Shown here piece by piece: positions 1-7,256 of a stretch of DNA of 64,000 nucleotides (position 1 is its first letter; each line of letters starts with the position of its first letter). The position numbers were made by a program, and so were the translations under genes. Source of the stretch: Gp6-AA40 sp035571515 (lineage in GTDB: Bacteria > Acidobacteriota > Vicinamibacteria > Vicinamibacterales > UBA2999); NCBI GenBank assembly GCA_035571515.1, contig DATNCQ010000143.1, positions 1-64,000 on the forward strand. The letters run 5' to 3'. The notes under the pieces were generated by a model, which was not told the origin of the DNA, searched no databases, and saw nothing but the letters and a program-made list of their open reading frames with translations.

Positions 1-1
1 G

Positions 2-322
2 GCCATCGTCAACCGCGTGCGTGACGAGGTGCGCCGCGGCAAGCGGGCGCCAGCGCACACCGATCTCGACGACCGGCACGCCGACCGGGATGCCACGCCG
101 CTCGAACAGGCCATTGGACAGGAAGCATTGGAACGGTACGAAGCGGCGCTGACGCGCCTGCGCACCGAGGAACGCGAGGCGATCGTCGCGCGCGTCGAGA
201 TGGGATTGAGTTACCAGGAGATTGCGGAGGCGCTCGGCAAGCCGACCCCTGAAGCCGCGCGGATGGCGGTCAGCCGGGCGCTGATGCGGCTCGCCCGCGA
301 GATGGAACCCGGCGATGCCTGA
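2..322 (+). CDS. ECF RNA polymerase sigma factor, C-terminal part (5' end outside window)
   Basis: The reading frame is open from the first bases of the window, so the gene starts upstream and only about 106 C-terminal residues are visible. The end carries a sigma-70 region 4 helix-turn-helix: LRTEEREAIVARVEMGLSYQ followed by EIAEALGKPTPEAARMAVSR, the usual layout for binding the -35 element. The stop overlaps the start of the downstream kinase by 8 nt, so the two are probably translationally coupled. An ECF factor directly before a TPR kinase is a common pair in Acidobacteriota. No anti-sigma factor is visible; that the kinase modulates this factor is inference. Confidence 0.88.
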   Translation, partial: AIVNRVRDEVRRGKRAPAHTDLDDRHADRDATPLEQAIGQEALERYEAALTRLRTEEREAIVARVEMGLSYQEIAEALGKPTPEAARMAVSRALMRLAREMEPGDA

Positions 323-2948
323 AGCGCTGCTCGCGCTCGCCGAGTCCGTCGCCGACGGCTCGGCGATCGACTGGGAGGCAGCCGCCGGCCAGGCGGCGCC
401 CGAGGATCGGGCGTACGTCCGGCAGCTTCGCATCCTCGCGAAGCTGACCGAGGTCCACACCACGCTCTCCGAGCCGGCAGGGCCGGCGGTGCTGCCTGCG
501 GCCGTGCGGCGCAGCCACGCCACGCCCGCCATTGGCACGTGGGCCCACCTGACGCTGCTCGAGCGGCTGGGCGGCGGCACGTACGGCGAGGTCTACCGCG
601 CCTGGGACCGCCAGCTCGAACGCGAGGTCGCGCTGAAGCTGCTGCGCGGCGTGCACCCCTCGACTGCGGTCGGGGCGGGTGGCGTTCGCGACGATCCGGA
701 GACATCGCGCATTACCCGCGAAGGACGGCTGCTGGCGCGCGTGCGCCATCCCAACGTGATCACGGTGCACGGCGTCGACGTGCACGAAGGGCGCGTCGGC
801 CTCTGGATGGAGCTGCTGCGCGGCCAGACGCTCGAACAGCTGCTGCACACGCGCGGCGCGTTCGGCGCGCGCGAGGCCGCGCTCGTCGGCATCGACGTCT
901 GTCGCGCGCTCGCCGCGCTCCACAGCGCCGGCCTTCTGCATCGCGACGTCAAGGCCGACAACGTCATCCGCGAGGACGGCGGCCGCATCGTCCTCATGGA
1001 CCTCGGAACGGGACGCGAGATCGATACGGCCGGACGCCGCGGGCTGCCCGATTTCGCGGGGACGCCGCTCTACATCGCGCCTGAAATCTTCGACGGCACT
1101 CCCGCCAGCGAGGCCACCGACGTCTACAGTCTCGGCGTCCTGCTCTACCACCTCGTCACGGGCTCGTTCCCCGTGTGGGCGAAGACCGTCGAGGAGCTGA
1201 AGGACAAGCATCGCAACGGTGCGCCCATTCGCCTGCGGGATGCGCGCGCCGACCTGCCGACCGTCTTCGTCGCCGTCGTCGATCGTGCCATCGCGCGGAA
1301 CCCGGGCGATCGTTACTTGACCGCCGGCGCGCTCGAGGCCGACCTGCTCAAGTCGATAGACGAGGAGACACCGCGCCGCACGGTGACGCCGCGCGAGGAC
1401 ACGCAGCCGGCGCAGGCGCCGTCGCGACGGCGCCTCAAGGCCATCGCCGCGGTCGCGGCGATCGCGGCCCTCGTCGCCGGCGCGCTGCTCGCGCTGCCAG
1501 CGCTGCGCGGCCGCGAGACACTGGCGACGCTGGGAGCGCCGATCCGCTCCATCGCCATCCTGCCGCTGGCGAACCTCTCGGGCGATCCGTCGCAGGAGTA
1601 CTTCGCCGACGGGATGACCGATGAGTTGATTGGCACGCTCGGCCGGCTGAACGGCGTGAACGTGATTTCACGCACCTCGTCGATGCAGTTCAAGGGCAGC
1701 GGAAAGACAGTCCCGGAAATCGCGCGGGCGCTGAACGTGGACGCGGTCGTCGAGGGATCGGTGCTGATGTCGCCGGGCGCCGGGCGCCAGGCGGGCGGCG
1801 AGCCCGAACGGCTGCGCATCAACGCGCGCCTGATCCGCGCCGGCACCGACACGCAGGTGTGGGACCGTACCTTCGAGGCCGTCGCCGGCGACGTCTTCAG
1901 GCTGCAGCGCGACGTCGCCGCCGCGATCGCGGACGGCATCAACGCGAAGCTCACGCCGCCGCGCGACGCCGTCGTGCCCGCGGCCCAGCGCGCCGCGTCG
2001 TTCGACGCCTTCGACCTGTATCTGAAGGGGCGCTACTACTGGGCGATGCGGTCGCCCGAATCGCTGAAACAGAGCGTCCAGTACTTCCAGGAAGCGATCG
2101 GCCGCGGCTACGTGCCGGCCTACGCCGGCCTCGCCGACGCGTACAACCTGCTCGGGTTCTACGGCGTGCTGCCGGCCCAGGACGCGCGCCTGCGCGCGCG
2201 CGACGCCGCCAGCAAGGGCCTGCAGCTGGACCCGTCGCTGGCCGAAGCCTACGCCTCGCGCGGCTTCATCGCCGACGACGAGTTCAAGTGGGCGGCTGCC
2301 GAGGACGACTTCAAGCAGGCCGTGACGCTGGCGCCGGGCTATTCGACCGGGCATCACTGGTACGCGATGTTCCTGGCGGGCCAGGGCCGGCTCGACGAGG
2401 CGATGAAACAGATCACCACCGCTCGCACGCTCGACCCGCTGTCGGTCGGCGTCAACGGGCAATACGGCGAGCTGCTGGTGTTGATGCGCCGCTACGACGA
2501 GGCGATCGCGCACTTTCAGCAGACAGTCGCCATCGACCCCGCATTCGGCAGAAACCGCATCGTCCTCGCGGAGGCCTACGCGCTGAAGGGCAACTACGAC
2601 GCTGCGCTCGCCGAGCTGATGCAGACGGAGGCGGCAGGCAACGAACAGACGACGCTGCTGCGCGAGCTTGGATACGTCTACGGCCGCGCCGGACGGCAGG
2701 CCGAGGCGCGGAAGATCATCGACGAGCTGCTGCTGCGCGAAGAGCAACATGTCGACGGCGCGGCCGGCAGCCTGGCCGTCGTCTACACGGGGCTCGGCGA
2801 GCGCGACCGCGCGCTGACGTGGCTCGAGCGCGCGTGGCTCGAACACGATGCGATCTTCGTGCGCGTCAAGGTCGATCCGCGGCTGGATCCGCTTCGCGGC
2901 GATCCGCGTTTCGCAAAACTGCTTGCAACCGCCGGGCTGCCACAGTAG
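315..2948 (+). CDS. Receptor-like Ser/Thr protein kinase with TolB-like and TPR domains (copy 1)
   Basis: 877 residues. The cytoplasmic Hanks-type kinase domain spans about 78-345: glycine loop GGGTYGEVY, catalytic Lys108 in VALKLL, HRD at 209-211 with Lys213 and Asn216, DLG at 229-231 in place of DFG, and APE at 255-257. A single membrane segment lies at about 374-397. Outside it is a TolB-like domain (about 408-560, IAILPLANLSGD, YFADGMTDELIGTL), then tetratricopeptide repeats to the C terminus. It should autophosphorylate and phosphorylate regulators, with the TPR part as sensor or scaffold. The ATG overlaps the sigma gene by 8 nt. A close paralogue begins at 4355. The ligand is unknown; the adjacent peptide genes suggest, but do not show, a link. 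Confidence 0.93.
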   Translation: MPEALLALAESVADGSAIDWEAAAGQAAPEDRAYVRQLRILAKLTEVHTTLSEPAGPAVLPAAVRRSHATPAIGTWAHLTLLERLGGGTYGEVYRAWDRQLEREVALKLLRGVHPSTAVGAGGVRDDPETSRITREGRLLARVRHPNVITVHGVDVHEGRVGLWMELLRGQTLEQLLHTRGAFGAREAALVGIDVCRALAALHSAGLLHRDVKADNVIREDGGRIVLMDLGTGREIDTAGRRGLPDFAGTPLYIAPEIFDGTPASEATDVYSLGVLLYHLVTGSFPVWAKTVEELKDKHRNGAPIRLRDARADLPTVFVAVVDRAIARNPGDRYLTAGALEADLLKSIDEETPRRTVTPREDTQPAQAPSRRRLKAIAAVAAIAALVAGALLALPALRGRETLATLGAPIRSIAILPLANLSGDPSQEYFADGMTDELIGTLGRLNGVNVISRTSSMQFKGSGKTVPEIARALNVDAVVEGSVLMSPGAGRQAGGEPERLRINARLIRAGTDTQVWDRTFEAVAGDVFRLQRDVAAAIADGINAKLTPPRDAVVPAAQRAASFDAFDLYLKGRYYWAMRSPESLKQSVQYFQEAIGRGYVPAYAGLADAYNLLGFYGVLPAQDARLRARDAASKGLQLDPSLAEAYASRGFIADDEFKWAAAEDDFKQAVTLAPGYSTGHHWYAMFLAGQGRLDEAMKQITTARTLDPLSVGVNGQYGELLVLMRRYDEAIAHFQQTVAIDPAFGRNRIVLAEAYALKGNYDAALAELMQTEAAGNEQTTLLRELGYVYGRAGRQAEARKIIDELLLREEQHVDGAAGSLAVVYTGLGERDRALTWLERAWLEHDAIFVRVKVDPRLDPLRGDPRFAKLLATAGLPQ

Positions 2949-2987
2949 CATCGGCTCCCGCAGTCTTTTCATTCCAATCCATCCCCC

Positions 2988-2993
2988 AGGAGG
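2988..2993 (+). promoter_or_regulatory. Perfect Shine-Dalgarno AGGAGG fixing a TTG start
   Basis: AGGAGG lies 6 nt before the TTG at 3000. The nearby GTG at 2996 is out of frame, so this ribosome site decides the unusual TTG start of the borosin-type precursor. It is one of the strongest ribosome sites in the window, which fits abundant production of a precursor peptide. Confidence 0.8.
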
Positions 2994-2999
2994 TCGTGT

Positions 3000-3350
3000 T
3001 TGAGCGACAACCTCAATCACTTTCTGATCGATCTTGCGTCCGATGCGGACCGGATGGCGGCGTTCACCGCGGATCCCGCGGCAGCGCTTGCCGCGTCGCG
3101 GTTGACGAACGAGGAGAGGGCCGCGGTGCTGTCACGCGACAGCGCCCGGGTGCGCGCGGCGCTCGGATTCAGCCTCGCGATGGCCGAACCGGTCGCCGTC
3201 ACGCATAAGCGGCCGACGATCAATCCTCCCGGGAAGAGGAAGACGGACGACGCGCCCGAGCCCGTGGCTACCAAGCAGCGCAAGCCTGCGTCGAAGAAGA
3301 AGACACCGGCGTCGCGAAAGGGCGGACGGAAGTCGAGCAAGAAGAAGTAG
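3000..3350 (+). CDS. Split-borosin-type precursor peptide with LigA-like leader and Lys-rich tail
   Basis: 116 residues from a TTG start. Residues 1-57 match the borosin-binding domain pattern shared with LigA-like proteins and with the precursor part of fungal OphMA: an FLIDLASDADRMAAF helix, DPAAAL, then LTNEERAAVLSRD. After it comes a short hydrophobic stretch (about 56-69, GFSLAMAEPVAVTH) that could be the methylated core. From about residue 70 the chain is rich in Lys, Pro and Ala, like a histone H1 tail, which is unusual for a borosin core. The methyltransferase gene follows after 14 nt. Family knowledge: split borosin enzymes bind such a leader and methylate backbone amides of the core. 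Which residues are modified, and whether the tail is removed, cannot be seen. Confidence 0.78.
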   Translation: MSDNLNHFLIDLASDADRMAAFTADPAAALAASRLTNEERAAVLSRDSARVRAALGFSLAMAEPVAVTHKRPTINPPGKRKTDDAPEPVATKQRKPASKKKTPASRKGGRKSSKKK

Positions 3351-3364
3351 CGATTCGTCCTGCC

Positions 3365-4153
3365 GTGTTCGACCCGTCGCGGCCCGGCACGCTGGTGGTG
3401 GTGGGGACCGGCATCGCGCTGGTCGCCCACACGACCCTGGAAACCCTCGACTGCATCAAGCACGCGGACAGGCTGCTGTACCTGGTGACGGAGCCTGCGA
3501 CGGAGTCGTGGCTCCGTCAGCTCAATGGCTCCGCCGAGACGCTGCACGACTGCTACGCCGCCGGCAGGTCGCGCCTCGAGTCGTACGGCGAGATGGTGGA
3601 GCGGATGCTCGCGGCGGTGCGCACGGGCGCGTCTGTCTGCGCGGCGTTCTACGGGCACCCGGGCGTGTTCGTCAACCCGGGGCACGAGGCGATACGGCGC
3701 GCCCGTCGCGAAGGGTTCCAGGCGCGCATGCTGCCCGCCGTCTCGGCCGAGGACTGCCTCTTTGCCGATCTCGGCGTCGACCCGGTCGACAGTGGCTGCC
3801 AGAGCTACGAGGCGACCGATTTCCTCGCCTACAGGCGGCGGATCGATCCGACCAGTGCGCTCATCCTCTGGCAGGCGGGGGTGCTGGGCGAGGCCAGCGT
3901 TGCGAGACGCGGCGGCGGCCGGCCGCAGCGGATCGCACGTCTCACCGCGGCGCTGCGGCGCCACTACGACGCGCGCCACCCGGTCGTGCTGTACGAGGCC
4001 GCGGTGTTCCCGGTCTGCAGGCCGCGCATCCGGCGCGTCACGCTGGCGAACCTGCCGAAGACACGCATCGGCTCGATGGTGACGCTGTACATCCCGCCGA
4101 AGCCGTCGCGCGCGGCCGATCCGGCCGTGATGCGGTGGTTCGACGAGGAGTAA
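3365..4153 (+). CDS. Borosin-type peptide alpha-N-methyltransferase (TP-methylase fold)
   Basis: 262 residues, GTG start. It has the tetrapyrrole-methylase fold of OphMA and SonM, which transfers methyl groups from S-adenosylmethionine to backbone amides of a precursor. Visible signatures: VVVGTGIALVAHTTLETL (11-28), FYGHPGVFVNP (95-105, SAM site), SAEDCLFADLGVDP (127-140), GCQSYEATDFL (144-154), LILWQAGVLG and a final LYIPPK (241-246), where the OphMA catalytic domain also ends. Tyr64, Arg70 and Tyr74 reproduce the +6/+4 spacing of OphMA Tyr66, Arg72 and Tyr76. The enzyme stops before any core, so it is the split form acting in trans on the peptide just upstream. A plain cobalamin or porphyrin methylase is much less likely. 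Confidence 0.88.
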   Translation: MFDPSRPGTLVVVGTGIALVAHTTLETLDCIKHADRLLYLVTEPATESWLRQLNGSAETLHDCYAAGRSRLESYGEMVERMLAAVRTGASVCAAFYGHPGVFVNPGHEAIRRARREGFQARMLPAVSAEDCLFADLGVDPVDSGCQSYEATDFLAYRRRIDPTSALILWQAGVLGEASVARRGGGRPQRIARLTAALRRHYDARHPVVLYEAAVFPVCRPRIRRVTLANLPKTRIGSMVTLYIPPKPSRAADPAVMRWFDEE

Positions 4154-4267
4154 CGGCTCGGTTAACAATTCCTCTGTTCGCTCTGGCGGGTTTCGTCGTT
4201 CTGTAGATTGAGAGGACGTCCGTGAACCCGTATCATGCGGCACCTCTGATGACCGAGGCCAAGGCTG

Positions 4268-4362
4268 GCGGAGCTCCGCGCCCGCACGGCTGCCTGTGCC
4301 CGGTGAACGTCGGCCTGGCGCTGGCGCGCCTCGGCCGCGAAATAGAGCGCTCCCATGCGTGA
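4268..4362 (+). pseudogene. Remnant of the sigma-factor 3' end before kinase copy 2
   Basis: The frame ending at the TGA at 4360-4362 reads GLALARLGREIERSHA, alignable to RALMRLAREMEPGDA at the end of the sigma factor at 322. It overlaps the kinase start by the same 8 nt. Upstream of about 4268 the similarity fades and nothing recognisable as sigma region 2 is present. The frame stays open back to a GTG at 4222 (46 codons, two Cys), so a short peptide cannot be excluded. The best reading is a duplicated sigma-kinase module whose second sigma gene was deleted, leaving its end as a leader for the kinase. Confidence 0.5.
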
Positions 4363-6958
4363 ATCGCTCCTTCCGCTCGCGGAGTCGGTCGCCGACGGCA
4401 CGGCCATCGACTGGGACGAGGCCGCAACGCAGGTGGCCCCCGAGGACCGGGCGTTCGTCCGTCAGCTCGGCGTGCTCGCGAAGCTGACACAAATCCACGG
4501 CACGCTTTCCGAAGGGCCAGGGCCGGCGGTCGTGCCGGTCGGCGCGGGCGCCAGCCGCACCACTCCCGCGGTCGGCACATGGGCGCACCTCACGCTGCTC
4601 GAACGGCTGGGTGGCGGCGCGTACGGCGAGGTCTATCGCGCGTGGGACCGCCAGCTCCAGCGCGAGGTCGCACTGAAGCTGCTGCGTGGCGTGCAGGGCG
4701 TCGAGGACGATCCCGAGACCTCGCGCATCACGCGCGAAGGACGGCTGCTTGCTCGCGTGCGCCATCCCAACGTCATCAGCGTGCACGGCGTTGACGTGCA
4801 CGAAGGGCGCGTCGGTCTCTGGATGGAGCTGCTGCGCGGGCAGACGCTTGAACAGATATTGACCACGCGCGGCGCCTTCAGCGCGCGAGAGGCCGCGCTG
4901 GTGGGCATTGACCTGTGTCGTGCCCTGGCGGCACTCCATACGGCGGGCCTCCTCCATCGCGACGTGAAGGCCGAAAATATCATCCGTGAAGACGGCGGCC
5001 GCATCGTCCTGATGGACCTCGGCACCGGCCGCGAGATCGACACCAGCGGGCGGCGCGGGCTGCCGGATTTCGCGGGGACGCCGCTCTACATCGCGCCTGA
5101 ACTCTTCGATGGCACGCCCGCCAGCGAGGCCACCGACGTCTACAGTCTCGGCATCCTTCTGTATCACCTCGTCACCGGCTCGTTCCCTGTCTGGGCGCAG
5201 ACCGTCGACGAGCTGAGGCAGAAACATCGGACGGTGCCCGCGATCCGGCTTCGCGATGCGCGGGCCGACCTGCCGACGGTGTTTGTCGCGGTCATCGACC
5301 GCGCGATCGCGAAGAATCCGGTCGAGCGATATACGACGGCGGGAGCGCTCGAGGCCGATCTGCTGCGATCGATCGACGATGAAACGCTGCCGGTGCCGGT
5401 ACCGACAACGAAGACTACGACAACCCGTTGGCGTCCGGGGCGTAGCCGTCTTGCCGTGGCGATGGCCGCCATCGTTGCCGCCGTCGTCGTTGCGGGCGGC
5501 CTGATCGACTGGTTCGTGCTTCGCAATCGCGGCGCCTCGCCGGTTACGGCCACGACTCCAATCCGTTCGATAGCCGTCCTCCCACTCGCGAACGTGTCCG
5601 GCGATTCCTCGCAGGAGTACTTCGCCGACGGCATGACCGACGAGCTCATCGCGACACTTGGCCAGTTGCCCGGCGTCAACGTGATTTCGCGGACGTCGGC
5701 GATGCAATTCAAAGGAACCAGCAAACCCGTGCGTGAGATTGCGCAGGCGTTGAACGTGGACGCCGTGCTCGAAGGAACAGTCCTCGTCACCACGGACGCG
5801 CGTGCAGGCGACGAGAAGGCGCAGAAACGCGTCCGCATCAACGAGCGGCTGATCCTGGCGGGAACCGATACGCAGTTGTGGACCCGCACGTTCGAGCACG
5901 TGCTGACCGACGTGCTCTCGATCCAGAGTGAAGTCGCCAATGCCGTCGCCACGGATCTGCATGTGAGGTTGACACCCGAAGCACAACGCGCAATCGGTGC
6001 CGCGGGGAGCCAAATCTCGGATGCACAGGATGCCTATCTCGAAGGACGCTCGTTCCTGACGAATACGAACGCCACGACGTTGATGAGGGCACGGGAGGCG
6101 CTCGAGCGCGCCGTGCGCCTGGATCCGCGCTACGCGCGCGCTCATGCCGCTCTCGCGACCGCCTACGTATGGTTGGAGCTGGCCGGGGCGCTGCCGCGCG
6201 GCGAGGCGCGCATGCTCGCCATGAACGCGGCGCGGCGAGCGCTGGCGCTCGACCCGAACCTGCCCGAGGCGCACGCCGCAGTCGCTGTCATCGAGTTCTA
6301 TTACGACTGGAACATGGCCGATGCCGGCGTCGAATTCAGGCGCGCACTCGCCCTGAACCCGAACTACAGTTTCGCCCGCGGCGAGTACGCGTGGTACCTG
6401 GCCGCTAACGGACAGATTGCCGAAGCCGTCCGGCAGGCGAGCCTCTCCGCTGACGCCGATCCCCTGTCCCCCGAGGCGAACGGTGCCGTCGGGATGATGT
6501 TGTACTTCGATCGCAAGTACGACGATGCGCTCCGGCAGATCCTGAGGTCGGCCACGCTGGGGCCAAATGGCGCCCAGGAACATGGCGGTCTCTCGAGGGT
6601 CTATGCCGCCAAGCGCGATTTCCCGAACGCCATTCGAGAGATGCAGGAGGCTGTTCGCCTCTCTGGCAATGCGCCTGTTTTTGTTGCGGGGCTGGCGTGG
6701 GTATACGCTGAAGCCGGCAACACCGCACAGGCGCGCAGCGTTCTTGGCCGAGCGCAGACGGCCGACCCCTCGGTGCTCGCCCTAGTCTATGCGGCGCTTG
6801 GCGACAGGGCCCGTGCCTTCGATCTGTTGGATCGCAGCGTCGGCGCACGTTCGCCCGGCGTCCTCTGGGCCAGGGTCGATCCGCGACTGGATTCCATTCG
6901 TGCTGACCCGCGGTTTGCACCGCTCGTCGCGGGGCTGGGCGCAGTCGCGGCACGCTGA
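4355..6958 (+). CDS. Receptor-like Ser/Thr protein kinase with TolB-like and TPR domains (copy 2)
   Basis: 867 residues, clearly paralogous to the kinase at 315 through the kinase and TolB-like parts and more diverged in the TPR part. Catalytic features are intact: Lys108, HRD at 201-203, DLG at 221-223, APE at 247-249. A membrane segment lies at about 366-388, followed by IAVLPLANVSGD and YFADGMTDELIATL, then TPR units rich in ALDPNLPEAHA-like motifs. The divergent sensor half suggests a different partner from copy 1. It is followed by a small peptide gene and a SagB-type enzyme, just as copy 1 is followed by a peptide and a methyltransferase. Whether it phosphorylates anything in the cassette is unknown. 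Confidence 0.92.
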   Translation: MRESLLPLAESVADGTAIDWDEAATQVAPEDRAFVRQLGVLAKLTQIHGTLSEGPGPAVVPVGAGASRTTPAVGTWAHLTLLERLGGGAYGEVYRAWDRQLQREVALKLLRGVQGVEDDPETSRITREGRLLARVRHPNVISVHGVDVHEGRVGLWMELLRGQTLEQILTTRGAFSAREAALVGIDLCRALAALHTAGLLHRDVKAENIIREDGGRIVLMDLGTGREIDTSGRRGLPDFAGTPLYIAPELFDGTPASEATDVYSLGILLYHLVTGSFPVWAQTVDELRQKHRTVPAIRLRDARADLPTVFVAVIDRAIAKNPVERYTTAGALEADLLRSIDDETLPVPVPTTKTTTTRWRPGRSRLAVAMAAIVAAVVVAGGLIDWFVLRNRGASPVTATTPIRSIAVLPLANVSGDSSQEYFADGMTDELIATLGQLPGVNVISRTSAMQFKGTSKPVREIAQALNVDAVLEGTVLVTTDARAGDEKAQKRVRINERLILAGTDTQLWTRTFEHVLTDVLSIQSEVANAVATDLHVRLTPEAQRAIGAAGSQISDAQDAYLEGRSFLTNTNATTLMRAREALERAVRLDPRYARAHAALATAYVWLELAGALPRGEARMLAMNAARRALALDPNLPEAHAAVAVIEFYYDWNMADAGVEFRRALALNPNYSFARGEYAWYLAANGQIAEAVRQASLSADADPLSPEANGAVGMMLYFDRKYDDALRQILRSATLGPNGAQEHGGLSRVYAAKRDFPNAIREMQEAVRLSGNAPVFVAGLAWVYAEAGNTAQARSVLGRAQTADPSVLALVYAALGDRARAFDLLDRSVGARSPGVLWARVDPRLDSIRADPRFAPLVAGLGAVAAR

Positions 6959-7028
6959 ACGATCGCGATTCCAATCTTGACCTCAGCAATAGCGGTGACT
7001 ACACTTCACCCGCTTCCGCGGCTCACAG

Positions 7029-7034
7029 AAGGAG
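7029..7034 (+). promoter_or_regulatory. Shine-Dalgarno AAGGAG of the small peptide gene
   Basis: AAGGAG ends 6 nt before the ATG at 7041 and supports translation of the 68-codon peptide gene from that start. Confidence 0.7.
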
Positions 7035-7040
7035 TCACTG

Positions 7041-7247
7041 ATGCCACCACGACCAGATCCCAGGAAAGTCCTCAAGACCATTCAGGCTGCGACCAAAAAG
7101 CTCGACGCGAAGCGCATCAACAAGGCCACCGGTTATTACGACAAGGCCGACGAACGCGAAATCAGAGCGGCCCTCAAAAACCTCAAAAAGAACATCGACG
7201 ATCTCCAAATGCCTTACTTCGCCTGGTTCTTCCCGGGACCGAAGTAG
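7041..7247 (+). CDS. Small Lys-rich peptide with aromatic C terminus, candidate RiPP precursor
   Basis: 68 residues. No family is recognised. The first about 50 residues look like an amphipathic, Lys/Arg-rich helical leader (KVLKTIQAATKKLDAKRINK, then REIRAALKNLKKNIDDL). The last residues are sharply different: QMPYFAWFFPGPK, with five aromatic residues in six positions and two prolines. There is no signal peptide and no Cys, Ser or Thr in that tail, so classical azole or lanthionine chemistry cannot occur there. The SagB-type gene starts 9 nt after the stop, so the two are almost certainly co-translated. A short leader-like helix, a compositionally distinct tail and an adjacent tailoring enzyme are the basis for calling it a precursor; this is inference. 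Confidence 0.6.
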   Translation: MPPRPDPRKVLKTIQAATKKLDAKRINKATGYYDKADEREIRAALKNLKKNIDDLQMPYFAWFFPGPK

Positions 7248-7256
7248 AACTCCACG

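Noticed and set aside
4222..4362. Independent 46-codon peptide gene between methyltransferase and kinase copy 2
   Set aside because: Its second half aligns with the sigma-factor end and there is no good ribosome site, so a gene remnant is the simpler reading; not fully excluded.
3017..6583. 1188-codon minus-strand frame across the kinase and methyltransferase genes
   Set aside because: Shadow frame in high-GC DNA; the plus-strand proteins carry complete motifs over the same bases.
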